Below are positions 52,086 through 62,615 of a stretch of DNA of 64,000 nucleotides, one piece after another; the stretch's first letter is position 1, and every line of letters starts with the position of its first letter. The notes beneath the pieces were generated by a model. The model was not told the DNA's origin and did no database searches. It worked only from the letters and a program-made list of their open reading frames with translations. The position numbers were made by a program, and so were the translations under genes. The DNA is taken from positions 397,001-461,000 of the forward strand of contig JAQPZY010000909.1 in NCBI GenBank assembly GCA_029931535.1. The letters are read 5' to 3'. The DNA is from Margaritifera margaritifera (lineage: Eukaryota; Mollusca; Bivalvia; Unionida; Margaritiferidae).

Positions 52086-52667
52086 CAAATAGCGAGTCTA
52101 AAACCCACTGACCAACGCTAAAAGGATGCTACTATTCGCAGTTTAAACAAATACAATGTCGGATGTCCGTTCGTTATTCCGTTTCGAAAATTTAAACAGA
52201 CGGACGGATGCTTGATAGTTACATACATATATAGATATATAGGTTGGTTGTTAGGTACGTAGAGAAAGAGATACTATCCACCCTCTTTAAATATCATATT
52301 GGCAAAACAACGCATATATTGATGTACGCACGGATACACAGACAAAACAAAACACAGACAATAAACAATGGACATGATCTTTCGCTGGATCTTCTCAAAA
52401 CAGCCGGTATAATATTGAGAAAAAAAAATAAACAATTCTTTGTATGAAACAAAACGACGGTTACCTTTGAGGTTGTACATATTAAAGAATATATGCCACA
52501 ATTTAACGTTTACATGTGCAGTGCCAATTGTAAATGTCAAACACAGTAAATTTTACAATTTAATACTTTTACTGACAAAATACTTTTAGAGCCAGGCCGG
52601 TTAATAGCATATTGTGCCGTTTACCGCCGAGGAAAATAAATCTAGTAAACATCAGAAACGTTGGTAT
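52086..52667. other. No recognised gene
   Basis: Short frames on both strands at 52244-52540. The minus-strand frame has several cysteines but no recognised domain, though it lies just downstream of the lectin-like exon. Confidence 0.45.
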
Positions 52668-52995
52668 CACTTTATGACATGTTCTTGCATTTTAATTACG
52701 CGAACTAAACAAATCCACGTGTTTTGCAACATTTGTAGTAGATGAAAAATGGCAAACGTTGAATAAATGTTATGTTTTGTTTTTCCTATTTGTAGATCAG
52801 AGACAGTTCTTCCCTCCGCTGCTCTATGGGGAAAAAAATCAAAATTTGTATCGTCGAAACTGATTAGGTTACCTCCTTGACTTTTGCAATACTCTTGGGC
52901 AGCCGTCTTGTTTCTGCAAAGGTTTACGATATAACCGTAACAGAACCTTCCACCATTGTCCTTGTCGTACAGGTTGTAAGTTTGTGGACATACGG
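52668..52995 (-). CDS. C-type lectin-like domain, N-terminal half, single exon
   Basis: Lacks an initiator methionine, as an internal exon would. A strong acceptor precedes it on the minus strand: a long T tract then AAATTTCCAG ending at 52996. The open frame reads VCPQTYNLYDKDNGGRFCYG, then LCRNKTAAQEYCKSQGGNLI and SFDD. That is the start of a C-type lectin domain: Cys-Pro-x-x-Tyr, Cys-Tyr, then an A-x-x-x-Cys-x-x-x-Gly-Gly-x-L-x-S helix block. These secreted or membrane proteins often bind sugars in invertebrate immunity. After roughly residue 55 the frame stays open to a TGA at 52668 but loses domain character, so the true donor lies inside it (a candidate is the GTCTCT near 52815). The second half of the domain (W-I-G, W-N-D) was not found nearby. 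It may be a live exon or a relic. Confidence 0.6.
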
Positions 52996-54021
52996 CTGGA
53001 AATTTAAAAAAAAAACAAAGAAAATTATAAATATTGAAATAAGGTAAATACTTTCTGCGTAGTTATTCAAACAGCGGACAAGTAGTTACAAAATGAAATT
53101 CGTGTTCAATATTAACATTACAAATTTGACACAATCTTTCTTCACAACAAATATTTTCATATCTTCCTGTATTAGCCCTGATCTACAAATTAACCACCTG
53201 ATCAGAGTACTTATGTAACAAAAGTCTCGAGTTCCTAACAAATCAAAATGGTTTTGACAAGTCAAGTCAAGTCTCAATGACCCATAGAAATGCAGTCTTC
53301 CCATTGATTCAACCTCATCATGAAGTGTTTGCTTACAAATATCTTCACATCTCTGATTAAACATTTTGAAACATATATTTTCATTTGTCACCACCTGACT
53401 ACACCAAACATTGCCAAATCCATACATATATAGAATCTTTCTAATATGTTAGCCCAGCCATTCTGCGTACTAATTCTTCCCAACTCGTTATATGCGAATG
53501 CCTTTGATGTAAACTTAGATACATCAAGTATATATTTACAAAACAACAAATGAACTTTCTTTAATATCGTTGGCATCATAAAACCACAGACTTCCTACCC
53601 ATAGTTAAGAATAGTTAATAATGGGAGTTATCTTCAAGTCAAACAGGAAGTAGTGCATTATGGATATTTTACCAAATTTGAAAGACTTCACTTCAAAATA
53701 CGCATGGCCTTCAATGTTAGCAAAGATAAAGTTTTTGACCCATGTTGCACAGGTTTTTGAAGAAAATATGCATCCTTGATATGTGTAATATGATTAAATA
53801 TTTACCTCTGTAGGACCAATATATCACGTTTCAAAACTTCTGAGATAACCACCTCTACGAAATAGAACCACTCTTATTTTTTTCCATATTCACTTTAAGC
53901 AGTATCGAGAGAATATTTTCTAACTGATTAGCAGTGTCAGCAACTGCAATTAAATCGTCTGCATATAAACTCTCCTGTTACTTTCTGTTAAGAAGGGTTT
54001 CACATCGTTCAACTTTGGTTT

Positions 54022-54285
54022 TGATTTTGTGGGGTTTAACGCCATTTTTCAGCACATGATAGACTATACATGGCGGCTAGCATATTTGGTGGAGAAATAA
54101 CCCGGAAAGATCCCGGGGAGAAACACGGTCCCACATGTAGCTACTGGCAAGCTTTCTCACATACCCAGGTTGGTCGAGTCGAGACTCAAACTCATGCGGA
54201 CAGAGGTGAGATGTGCGAGTGATATGTAAAGGCGAGCGCCGTGTTCCACTCGGCCAGCTATCCACCCCTTCCAGCACCCCCTGAT
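54022..54285 (-). mobile_element. tRNA-derived SINE inside the reverse transcriptase
   Basis: Minus strand. The tRNA-like head tagctggccgagtggaacac is followed by ggcgctcgcc, then a B-box-like gagtttgagtctcgactc. A conserved body contains ccgggatctttccgggttat. The tail ggcgttaaaccccacaaaat leads into an A-rich end. It splits the RT palm between GCVLSPLLCFLFINE and LYADD, so it is younger than the retroelement. I could not identify the target duplication. Confidence 0.82.
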
Positions 54286-55853
54286 TCGTTAATGAATAAG
54301 AAACAGAGCAAAGGGGATAAAACACAACCTGGGCGCCACCCATAGATCAATCAAACACATCGGTCATAACATTGTTGGACTTGACACATGCTTTAATATC
54401 ATTATAGATTGTCGTAATAATTCTTAACATTTTTTCACTAATATTTTCACTAACTTGCGTATGGTACAATAAATTCTTTTCCACCCTATTAAAGGCTCTT
54501 TCATAGTCTATAATTACTTCATAGAATCTACCTACCCCTATTTGTTCTTAAATAATTTCAAAATTGATGTATATCATGTAAACATATTATTTTCTATAGA
54601 ATACTCCGCTCTAAAACAGTTTTGTTCTTAGCCTAGTAATTCATTTTATTCCATTCACTCGTGTATCCTATTGTTTAAAATCAATGTGAAAACTTCACGG
54701 GTAATAAACTAATGTCAGTATAATTGGAAGGTTCATTTACATCACCTTTCTTCAGGACTGGTGTAATAATAGATGTTGACCAGTTTCCTAGATAATAATT
54801 AATATTGAATAGTATATTGAATAATGCTGTTAATATTGATGTAATTAAATTGTTAGTACACATAAAGATATCACTGGATAAAGCATCTACTCCCGCGGAT
54901 TTGTCATACCTCAGTTTACTCAAATGCTGGGCTGACCTCCTCTTCAGAAATTATTTTAAAATTTCATGTGTTTTTTGAATATTTTCATTTTCTTGTAACC
55001 GGTAAACAGAACAGGTAAAATTAAATAATTCTTAAAAAATGTTCATACCAAACCGCATATGTGATACTAACTTGTGCATAAATAACGTAACTCTTTAAAA
55101 GGCGACAAAAGGTTGTGCATTTTTAAAGCATAACGAAGAAAAGAGTCTTTGGGGGTGGGGGGGGGGGCTAATTCATATTACTCTCGCTTCCTTCTTGTAA
55201 GAGATTTATACATATTTCTATATAATTTATAATCTTCAAGTAGTTCCCTTGTGCATTGCATTCTGAACTGTCCTATATATCTTAAGGTTTTGTTTTTATA
55301 AGCCATACAATCTCTGTCAAACCAAGACTGTTCTTGAGGAAGTTTTCTTGAAACTGTCACGGCTAAAGTTTGTTTTATATTAGCAGTTAATAAATTTTAC
55401 TTTCTATTAACGGTTTCCTCTGTCAAAAGACAATATATTTTTGAAAACAATTATGTCAGCTAAAACTATCTATTGGTGAGGCCGAATTACCATGTATACG
55501 TGTAAATTTCTTTATATGATCCACATCTGCCATTAGCGGTCCTTAACCCAGTCATCTCACATAGATGTAAAATTTTCTCCCTCAAGATTTATCTCCCTTA
55601 CATCTTGATTGACCCGAATATGCATGTTTTCATTATGTATATAATTTAATTCTCGAAGAAGGTCTGTAACGCTTTCATATTTCATGAAATAATAATAAAT
55701 ATTCTGCAGCACACCACATACTGCTTGCATCCCCGTGCCATTTACAAAACTTCTGAACAAAACTTTCACATATAATCTTAACATTGACGACCCCAACTTC
55801 GCGGTCGTCGTCCTAGTTCTTTGGTCAAATAAGTTAAATATCTCATCATGATC

Positions 55854-55854
<1 letters not shown>

Positions 55855-55907
<53 letters not shown>
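55855..55907. repeat. AAT trinucleotide microsatellite
   Basis: Pure AAT run. It gives a poly-isoleucine stretch on the minus strand. Confidence 0.95.
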
Positions 55908-55909
<2 letters not shown>

Positions 55910-55960
55910 TCAGTTGTAGCAATTGTATCGTCATTGTCATCACATTTATTATCTTCATCG

Positions 55961-56472
55961 TCTAGTCATTCTACTACTACTAGTACTATTAATAATAATA
56001 ATAACAGTCTGGCCATCGCCAACATATATTTAGCAAAAAAAGACACGCATTATACAAGATAAGGAAGTTAATACTGAAACTATATTCCAAAGCAGAGAGT
56101 GGGATAAAATGGCTGTTAAAAAGGTTTGGCTTGGTTTGGTGCTTTAAGGCACAGCAATACAAGTAGGTTATTTAGTGCCAAGGCAATTGGCGTAAAGTGC
56201 CTTGCCCAAGGACACACCACGGTAGCTGACACAGGTTTGTCCAATAGTAGGATTCGAACCCGCACCCTTTAGGTCGTGAGTCCGGCACGCTAACCACGGC
56301 TCCCCTTTAACAGAAGTAAAAACTTTGACATTAATATTAATCTAAGATATATCGAGGATCTATTTATGTATCTAGAAGACGTACGGAAAGACATGCACAC
56401 GGATGCTAAAGTGATCGCTATGTCGAGCTTCGTCAAGGCGGGTATGAAAATAATAATAGTAGTAGTAGTAGC

Positions 56473-56508
<36 letters not shown>

Positions 56509-57707
56509 GAAGAAGAAGAAGAAGAGGAGCAAGAGGAAGAAAAATAACGTGTTAAATAGATTTAATTTATGACTAGATCATCATAACGTTTAAGTTCTTT
56601 TATGATTTTGCTAGATTTAGCGGTTTTTGAGTATGTTGTGCATTCAATGGAACATAAATATTCTGTACAGATAAACTGCATTTGATGAGCACGCCACGGT
56701 CATAAACTTAATTGTGGATGCATCTCAGTAAGTATATCGCAATAACTCCCTGACTAGGTCATTGTGACCTATATTTTGCTCTTCACTGGTTGTTGATTAT
56801 CTGGCGCAAATCAAAGTCAAGTCACAAAACTAGAGATTCACGTGGATTAATCTTGATTTGTGATGCACACTGACCACCCACAAGGTCAGAGTGACGTATA
56901 TATAACGTTCTTGGAGGAAACACTTGCCGTATATACTCTTTCTGGTTGTTCCAATTTTCCCAAGACATTAGTATCTATCATGGTTCTGATGTATTCACCA
57001 TCTTTTTAGAACATAAAGTGGCTACGTCAAAGTGGATAAATTAATCTTGTTCTTACAGGTATGTGCATAGTTCATATTGTAATGAACGCATGAAATGTAT
57101 AATCAAGCATGAAAGAACCCGTTACTGTTTGAGTCTAAATTGCGATCTTACATTCACCTACGTATGCAAATTTGCAATCAAACGTTCTTCGAAACCCGCT
57201 GTCTCAATAGCTTCATTGCAATGACGTATGATGTCCATCCCACTCACACCCCTACAATATCTGACTTGCAAAAACTTTTAACTATTTCCCAAGGTTTTAG
57301 GTACCCACGGCGTATGAACTGCACGATACTGTGAACGCACCAACGATCAAGCGACTATTAATAATCGTCTTCTTTTTGAAAAGCTCAGAGATAACAACAA
57401 CGAGATGTAGTTCCTTAGATGAATCAGTCAATCAAAATTCATGACTATAATTGAGACAGAATCAAAGAAAGTTTCGCTAAATGTTTTCTTCCCCGCGGGG
57501 GGCGGGGGGGGGGGCGAATTGCCTGCACAAATGTAACTGTGATGCCGCCTCCACCGTTGATAACATAATCATGTCTTTCTTTATATATGTTTTTATGTGT
57601 TATCTAATATTGTAAAGCTCTTAAAGCTTTTAAAGATTCGGCGCTGTACAAAGTCCTCATTATCATTAGTATTAGTATTATTATTATTAACGAATCAGAA
57701 CTTTTGA
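55961..57707. other. No gene; simple repeats and a SINE
   Basis: Holds the minus-strand SINE at 56128-56310, AGT/AAT/AAG triplet runs at 56455-56530, a copy of the tgacctatattttgct repeat near 56767 and a G-rich tract at 57494-57514. Short frames nearby are repeat-driven. Confidence 0.55.
56128..56310 (-). mobile_element. tRNA-derived SINE
   Basis: Minus strand: head gggagccgtggttagcgtgc, B box gggttcgaatcc, body ccgtggtgtgtccttgggca, and tail with gccttaaagcaccaaaccaa. Same family as the element at 1.5 kb and better preserved. Confidence 0.85.
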
Positions 57708-57945
57708 ACACGCTTAACTCGATCTTACTTTCAATAGACGCATACATTGAGATCAATGCCTTGTCCTTACTTTCAATAGACGCATACATCGAGATCAATG
57801 ACTTGTCCTTACGTTCAATAGACGCATACATCGAGATCAATGACTTGTCTTTACTTTTAATAGACGCATACATCGAGATCAATGACTTGCCCTTACTTTC
57901 AATAGACGCATACATCGAGATCAATGACTTGTCCTTATCTTCAAG
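57708..57945. repeat. 42-bp minisatellite, about five and a half copies
   Basis: Unit contains aatagacgcatacatcgaga followed by tcaatgacttgtcc. Since 42 is a multiple of three, frames stay open on both strands (LSIDAYIEINDLSL on plus, LISMYASIESKDKS on minus). Openness on both strands argues against coding. Confidence 0.93.
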
Positions 57946-58115
57946 ATAAGGGACCCGTGGTGGCTGATTGGTTAACGTTCCAACTCGCTACCAGAAGGGT
58001 GAGAGTTCGAATCCTGTCCAGTCCAGTCCGGGCCTGGTCAGCCACCATGGTGTGTCTCTGGACAATGCACATTGCATGTATTGATGTGCCGTTAAACCCT
58101 TAAAAAGCAATAAAA
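57945..58115 (+). mobile_element. tRNA-derived SINE
   Basis: Head gacccgtggtggctgattgg, B box gagagttcgaatcc, body with accatggtgtgtctctggac, tail gtgccgttaaacccttaaaa. Related in head and body to the 1.5 kb SINE family. It abuts the 42-bp minisatellite. Confidence 0.82.
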
Positions 58116-58944
58116 ACTCCTCACGATTATAAATACAGTTCGACTTCCAAAAAACTCTATGATCGAGACTCATAAGGAAAATAAAAACTCTTGGCTAAAA
58201 CATAGATGTAATAATAATAATAAGAAAAATAATAATTTCCCAATACTACTGTAAACGATTGGAACATTCCTGGTGCAAACTAGTTTGGCAACATCAGCAA
58301 GACCTATTGCGAGGAAATCCGTGAGCGCCGGACACACAATCTCACAGCTACTAGTTTTATGAATGAATTAAGGAGTGAATGATTTATTTAAAAACTCTGG
58401 CTCGTAGCTCAATGATGTCTACACATTGATTTACATGTAACATAGAGTGCTCATGCATGACAATAACAAGCCACTTTGACATTGAACAATAACTTTTTGC
58501 ATCCATCATATGATTAAAATGTAATATACACGTACAAAAGTAAAGAATATTAATGTTTTGAACTTGTGGATACTAGCACAGTATCCTGCAAATTTACAAT
58601 ACAAGTCTAATTTATGTAACTTATATGCAGTTTTCAGAGGACATCATACGAGATTATGTCTAATGAAAAATAATTATTCAATGTGATCTTTACACAATGT
58701 TTATCTCTTTCTAAAAGGTAAGTAAGTAAATTTGTATGTAATCCTAATAGCATTTCGATCATCATATCTAACGAATACAAATACAGATTCTTTTCATACA
58801 AAGGGGGTTATCAGATCCCTACGTCCTGTCGACCCAAACACACCCCACCAACCCAATATTCAACTCACCATGTCTGGTCATGAGCTTTGCTGTTTGACAG
58901 TGGATTTATGCGTCTGCCAATCGCAACAAATGATCTAAATGCTT
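58116..58944. other. No recognised gene
   Basis: AT-rich sequence with no repeats or coding homology seen. Confidence 0.5.
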
Positions 58945-59355
58945 TAAAAATTAGAGCCACTGAGACAAGAAAACCAGCCGTAATGAATAGATACTTCAAG
59001 AAATTAGAGCAACTCAGACAAGAAAACCAGCAGTAATGAATAGATGATTTAAGAAATTAGAGCCACTCAGACAAGAAAACAATTGATCTAAATGCTTTAA
59101 GAAATTAGAGCCACATAAACAAGAAAACCAACGTAATGAATAATTGCTTTAGGAAATTAGAGCCACTCAGATAAGAAAACCAGCCGTAATGAATAAATGC
59201 TTCAAGAAATTAGAGCCACTCAGACAAGAAAACCAACCGTAATGAATAGATGCTTTAAGAAATTAGAGCCACTCAGACAAGAAAACCAGCCGTAATGAAT
59301 AGATGCTTTAAGAAATTAGAGCCACTCAGACAAGAAAACCAGCTGTAATGAATAG
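58945..59355. repeat. 53-bp minisatellite, about eight copies
   Basis: Unit contains aaattagagccactcagaca then agaaaaccagccgtaatgaa and tagatgctttaag. Copies differ by small indels, and one has a replaced segment near 59081. Confidence 0.93.
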
Positions 59356-60084
59356 CTAGTACGTCAGCGTCTTTATTGTGCTACTTCTTTCGCTTTCGTA
59401 AGTAATTGTTTTTTATAGTAAAATTAAGGGCAAGACTTTGCTTCAGTTCGAACGTTTCCATCGTAAGAAATACGCTCGATTCAAGGCACGTTTTGTCTAT
59501 AAATAATATTTTCTGAAAACGATGTAGCTTACCACAGACACTAAAGTTAGGGCTATTTATAGCATCTGAAATCTTGTGTGAGCGGCTTTGATTTTCTCAA
59601 ACACTCTAAAATTGTTTCCATCGGCTGCAATTTGAATCTAATGCAGACCAATTCAGTGTGATACAAATTCACGCGACGTAAGACGGTGAGATTGCATACC
59701 CAGGGTACACATAGCTTCGATCGCAAAATCCTATCTACATCACCGAAACATTAAAGAAAAGAACACTGTGTGTGTGATTGCGTGTGTGTGTGTGTGTGTA
59801 AGAGAGAAAGAGAGAGAGATTTACTTGTTTTAAGTTTATTGTCGATCTGGAGGATTAGATTAAGTAGCTGCTTCACAGAGTTGGATGCTATTTTCATCTG
59901 GAATTTAAGAGTTTTCAGATATTTGACATCGCTTGACAGGATCATCAGCAAGAGACATACTGTACCAAATACCAGCCTAGAGAAACTGAGCTCAACACAA
60001 AAGGTAAGCAAAAGTCTCTTAACCATGAACTATTGGATACAGTTACCTAGTTTTTTCTGATGCTTCTAGTACTCGTGATGCAAC
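59356..60084. other. No recognised gene; GT and GA runs
   Basis: A GT run (59781-59799) and short GA run lie at 59800-59818. Overlapping frames on both strands at 59751-60060 have no recognised domain. Confidence 0.5.
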
Positions 60085-60905
60085 TAAATATCAGTTATGT
60101 GATGACCTATACAATAGTGCCTGACAAAATGAGCTAACCGAAAAGGTTAACCAAAATCACTGGACCAAAAAATATAGATCACAATGACCTACTCTTCACT
60201 GAATGGTAAAGCACTCCACCTGTCACACCTAAACACTAATTTGTTTGACTCTACGAGTAATAGAGCCTGAGAAAATTACCTATATGCAAACACTAACCAG
60301 AATGTTGACTCCAGACGGTCAGACTGATGGACTGAAAAACAATTAAATACACATTATCAATCCATAAGCCGGAATCACTTGGAATCCAACCAAAAATACA
60401 TTATACAGATTATACCTAGGATTATCCACTGAGCTTTAACGGATTATTTTCCAATGGATCCTAGCTGTGGTTCAAGATTTTTTTGGGGGAAGGTTTAAGA
60501 ATAACATACAAGAAAAGCTGAAATGTGTTCATGGAACACATATGCCCCGCCATCCCTATCTTGTAGAAACTAAAAAAGTGGAAAATTTAACCAGAGCCAC
60601 TTACGTGTGAATATAGATCACATCAACCTATTTTTGGTACAGTAGCGTTGTATTCACCAAGACTCATCTACACACAAAGTTGCATGTCTCTGAGACTAAT
60701 AATTGCTAAGAAATTGGATTTAATCGAAGTCAAATTAAGCGTGAAATGTAGGTCACAGTGACCTACTTTAGTAAGATAGTGTTCCAAAACCCTGTGGCAA
60801 ATAATTCCCGATAAAATAATAAATGCAAATGTTAATTGAAGTCATTGAATAGTGAAATGTAGGTCTCAGTGTCCAGGTTTTGGTGGGGTATTATCATACA
60901 CACCA
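60085..60905. repeat. Diverged tandem repeat carrying AGGTCA/TGACCT half-sites
   Basis: Repeated blocks of about 100-150 bases combine a gaaatgtaggtcacagtg-type segment with a later segment like tgtctctgagactaataatt then gagaaattgg (60150-60190, 60600-60720, 60740-60830, 60849-60900). Related single blocks occur at 50.4-50.9 and 56.75 kb. Confidence 0.65.
60748..60766. promoter_or_regulatory. Perfect inverted AGGTCA palindrome with 3-base spacer
   Basis: gtaggtcacagtgacctac matches the vertebrate oestrogen-response consensus GGTCAnnnTGACC and extends as a 19-base palindrome. It lies within a dispersed repeat far from any recognised promoter, so a regulatory role is only possible, not shown. 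Confidence 0.4.
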
Positions 60906-60907
60906 AG

Positions 60908-60908
60908 A

Positions 60909-60980
<72 letters not shown>
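60908..60980. repeat. AT microsatellite
   Basis: AT run with one AAA interruption near 60957. Confidence 0.95.
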
Positions 60981-61107
60981 CCAAGCTGCGTGTCTCTGGA
61001 GCAAATAATGCCCGAGAAATTGATCTAAAGTAGACAACCTAATCAAAGCTACTGGGGGAGGTGGGATTTGGTCACAGTAGTTTGCTTTTACTTAATCTGT
61101 ATTATAC

Positions 61108-61170
61108 TCGTCAAAACACGTATGCGTACAACACCAAAACACGTATACGTACAACACCCAATCACGTATA
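61108..61170. repeat. 23-bp repeat, three copies
   Basis: Three copies of a unit with cacgtatacgtacaacac, each containing a short CGTATACG palindrome. Confidence 0.85.
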
Positions 61171-62183
61171 CGTACAAAGTTACAATGTTCTGGGAGTTGC
61201 AGCATCTGACATATACGCAAACCTTAATCAAGGTGTGACGGACGAACGGACGGACAAGGGTGACATTATATGCCAATTCCACAATGTGGGGTACAAATAA
61301 AAGCAAAGTAAAAGAGCATATTGCAATGATAACACACCTAAAAGATTACGCAACATACTAAGAACATACATGCACGATGGCGATCAAATGAAAAAGCTTA
61401 GGACAGGACACACACTTTTACCAGATGGAAATTATTAAAAGGTGGAAGATGATATGATGAAACGTGTGCCACAGAGTTCATAGGGTGTAAATAGGGATCA
61501 CATATCGATATTATTTGTTGTTAAAATTCTTTTGCCAGTCGATTATTAATACAAACAATAATAATAAATATAATGGAAAATATTATATAAATCACCATCT
61601 GGATCAAAAGAGATTTGTTACCCTCAGAACTGAGCGTATATGTATATACTATGCATAACAAGTTTAGCAATACTGAGTGAATTATGAAATATTCTTTGAT
61701 TACATTGCGAAAATGGTTAAAAAATCATCGCTGTAGGCGTATTTTTAACGCCAGACATACGAAGAAATGTCAAGAAATGGAGGATGTATGTTCATGTATG
61801 CTTCAGTTACACATCGCGAAGCACAAGTAAAATGCATTGTATATCATCAAACGATTTAAAATAACGTAACAAAACATCTATAATGTAAATAAGAAAGGCA
61901 AAGACTCTAAACTGTTTAAAGTGCGACAGTTTCAGTTGATCAATGTCACATAGACAGAAAGTTGAAACCAGTCTAAAGACATTAACAAAAAGTTGAAAGC
62001 AGTCTAACGACATTAACTGAAAACATTGTTACGGTTTAAGCTGATAGAGCTTCAAATACAAGTTTTGGGGAAAAAAGGACAAAATCAAAAGTCTAAGAGG
62101 TTTTTACCTAAGAAAGAATATTACCAAATAAATAAAATAAACAGGCAGTTTTAAATAAAAGACTGCCATGTCTATTTCATGAT
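61171..62183. other. No recognised gene
   Basis: Includes a short duplication of acaaaaagttgaaa-type segments near 61955-62020. Nothing else is recognisable. Confidence 0.5.
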
Positions 62184-62504
62184 TTGTATATAGAGAAAGA
62201 GTGGGACGGTTTCACAATTAGAAAATATAGAAGAGAAAGAGAGACATTGGTCCGCAAGAGAAAGCACTGTCTAAACGGGATCTATGTTTTTGATATCCAC
62301 ATCAAAACATACATAGTTGATGGAACGGTTGAACGATTAGAATATAAAGTAGAAAAAGATAGGAGATTGTTCTTTAAGAGAAAAAAAACTGTCTTAAAGG
62401 GATATTTTTTGAGGATTTTCACAGCAGAAACATAGATGGGGCTCTTCATTGTATGGTCTGATATACTAAAAGGAACAGACACTTTTTTAAAGAAAAGATA
62501 GTAA

Positions 62505-62548
<44 letters not shown>

Positions 62549-62615
62549 AAGAGAGAGAGAGTCGGGTTTGATTGTTTCAGGATTTTGTCCATGAAAAGTA
62601 TTAAATATAAGATGA
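62184..62615. repeat. Imperfect repeat of about 130 bp, with GA run
   Basis: Segments at 62190-62310, 62315-62440 and 62450-62610 share order: gacggtttcacaattagaaa or similar, a GA/AAG-rich block, an aagagaaa..actgtctaaa block and a tttttgat-type end. The third copy contains a GA microsatellite (62510-62562). The 83-codon frame here is repeat-derived. Confidence 0.6.

Larger units (their letters stand above)
53060..55960 (-). pseudogene. Non-LTR retrotransposon ORF2, nearly full span, decayed
   Basis: Minus strand, in order. An endonuclease-like piece with TTAKLGSSMLRLY and FVNGTGM lies at about 55.75-55.85 kb. A linker follows with QSWFDRDCMAYKNKTLRYIG and LYRNMYKSLTRRKRE (55.2-55.36 kb). 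The RT palm shows KLRYDKSAGVDALSSDIF and GNWSTSIITPVLKKGDVNEP (54.7-54.92 kb), then GCVLSPLLCFLFINE (about 54.31 kb). The catalytic LYADDLIAVADTANQLENIL (about 53.95 kb) keeps YADD. C-terminal parts read LLFCKYILDVSKFTSKAFAY and MFNQRCEDICKQTLHDEVES (53.25-53.56 kb). A SINE sits between the last two palm motifs and several stops occur. The clade is common in lophotrochozoan genomes as I recall; a precise name is not claimed. Confidence 0.88.

Noticed and set aside
57604..57949. A 106-codon minus-strand frame and an 81-codon plus-strand frame
   Set aside because: Both come from the 42-bp tandem unit, which has no stop in either strand's frame and a length divisible by three. Openness on both strands is not expected of a gene.
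62184..62435. Lys/Arg-rich 83-codon frame
   Set aside because: Overlaps an imperfect 130-bp repeat whose copies are not all open in this frame.
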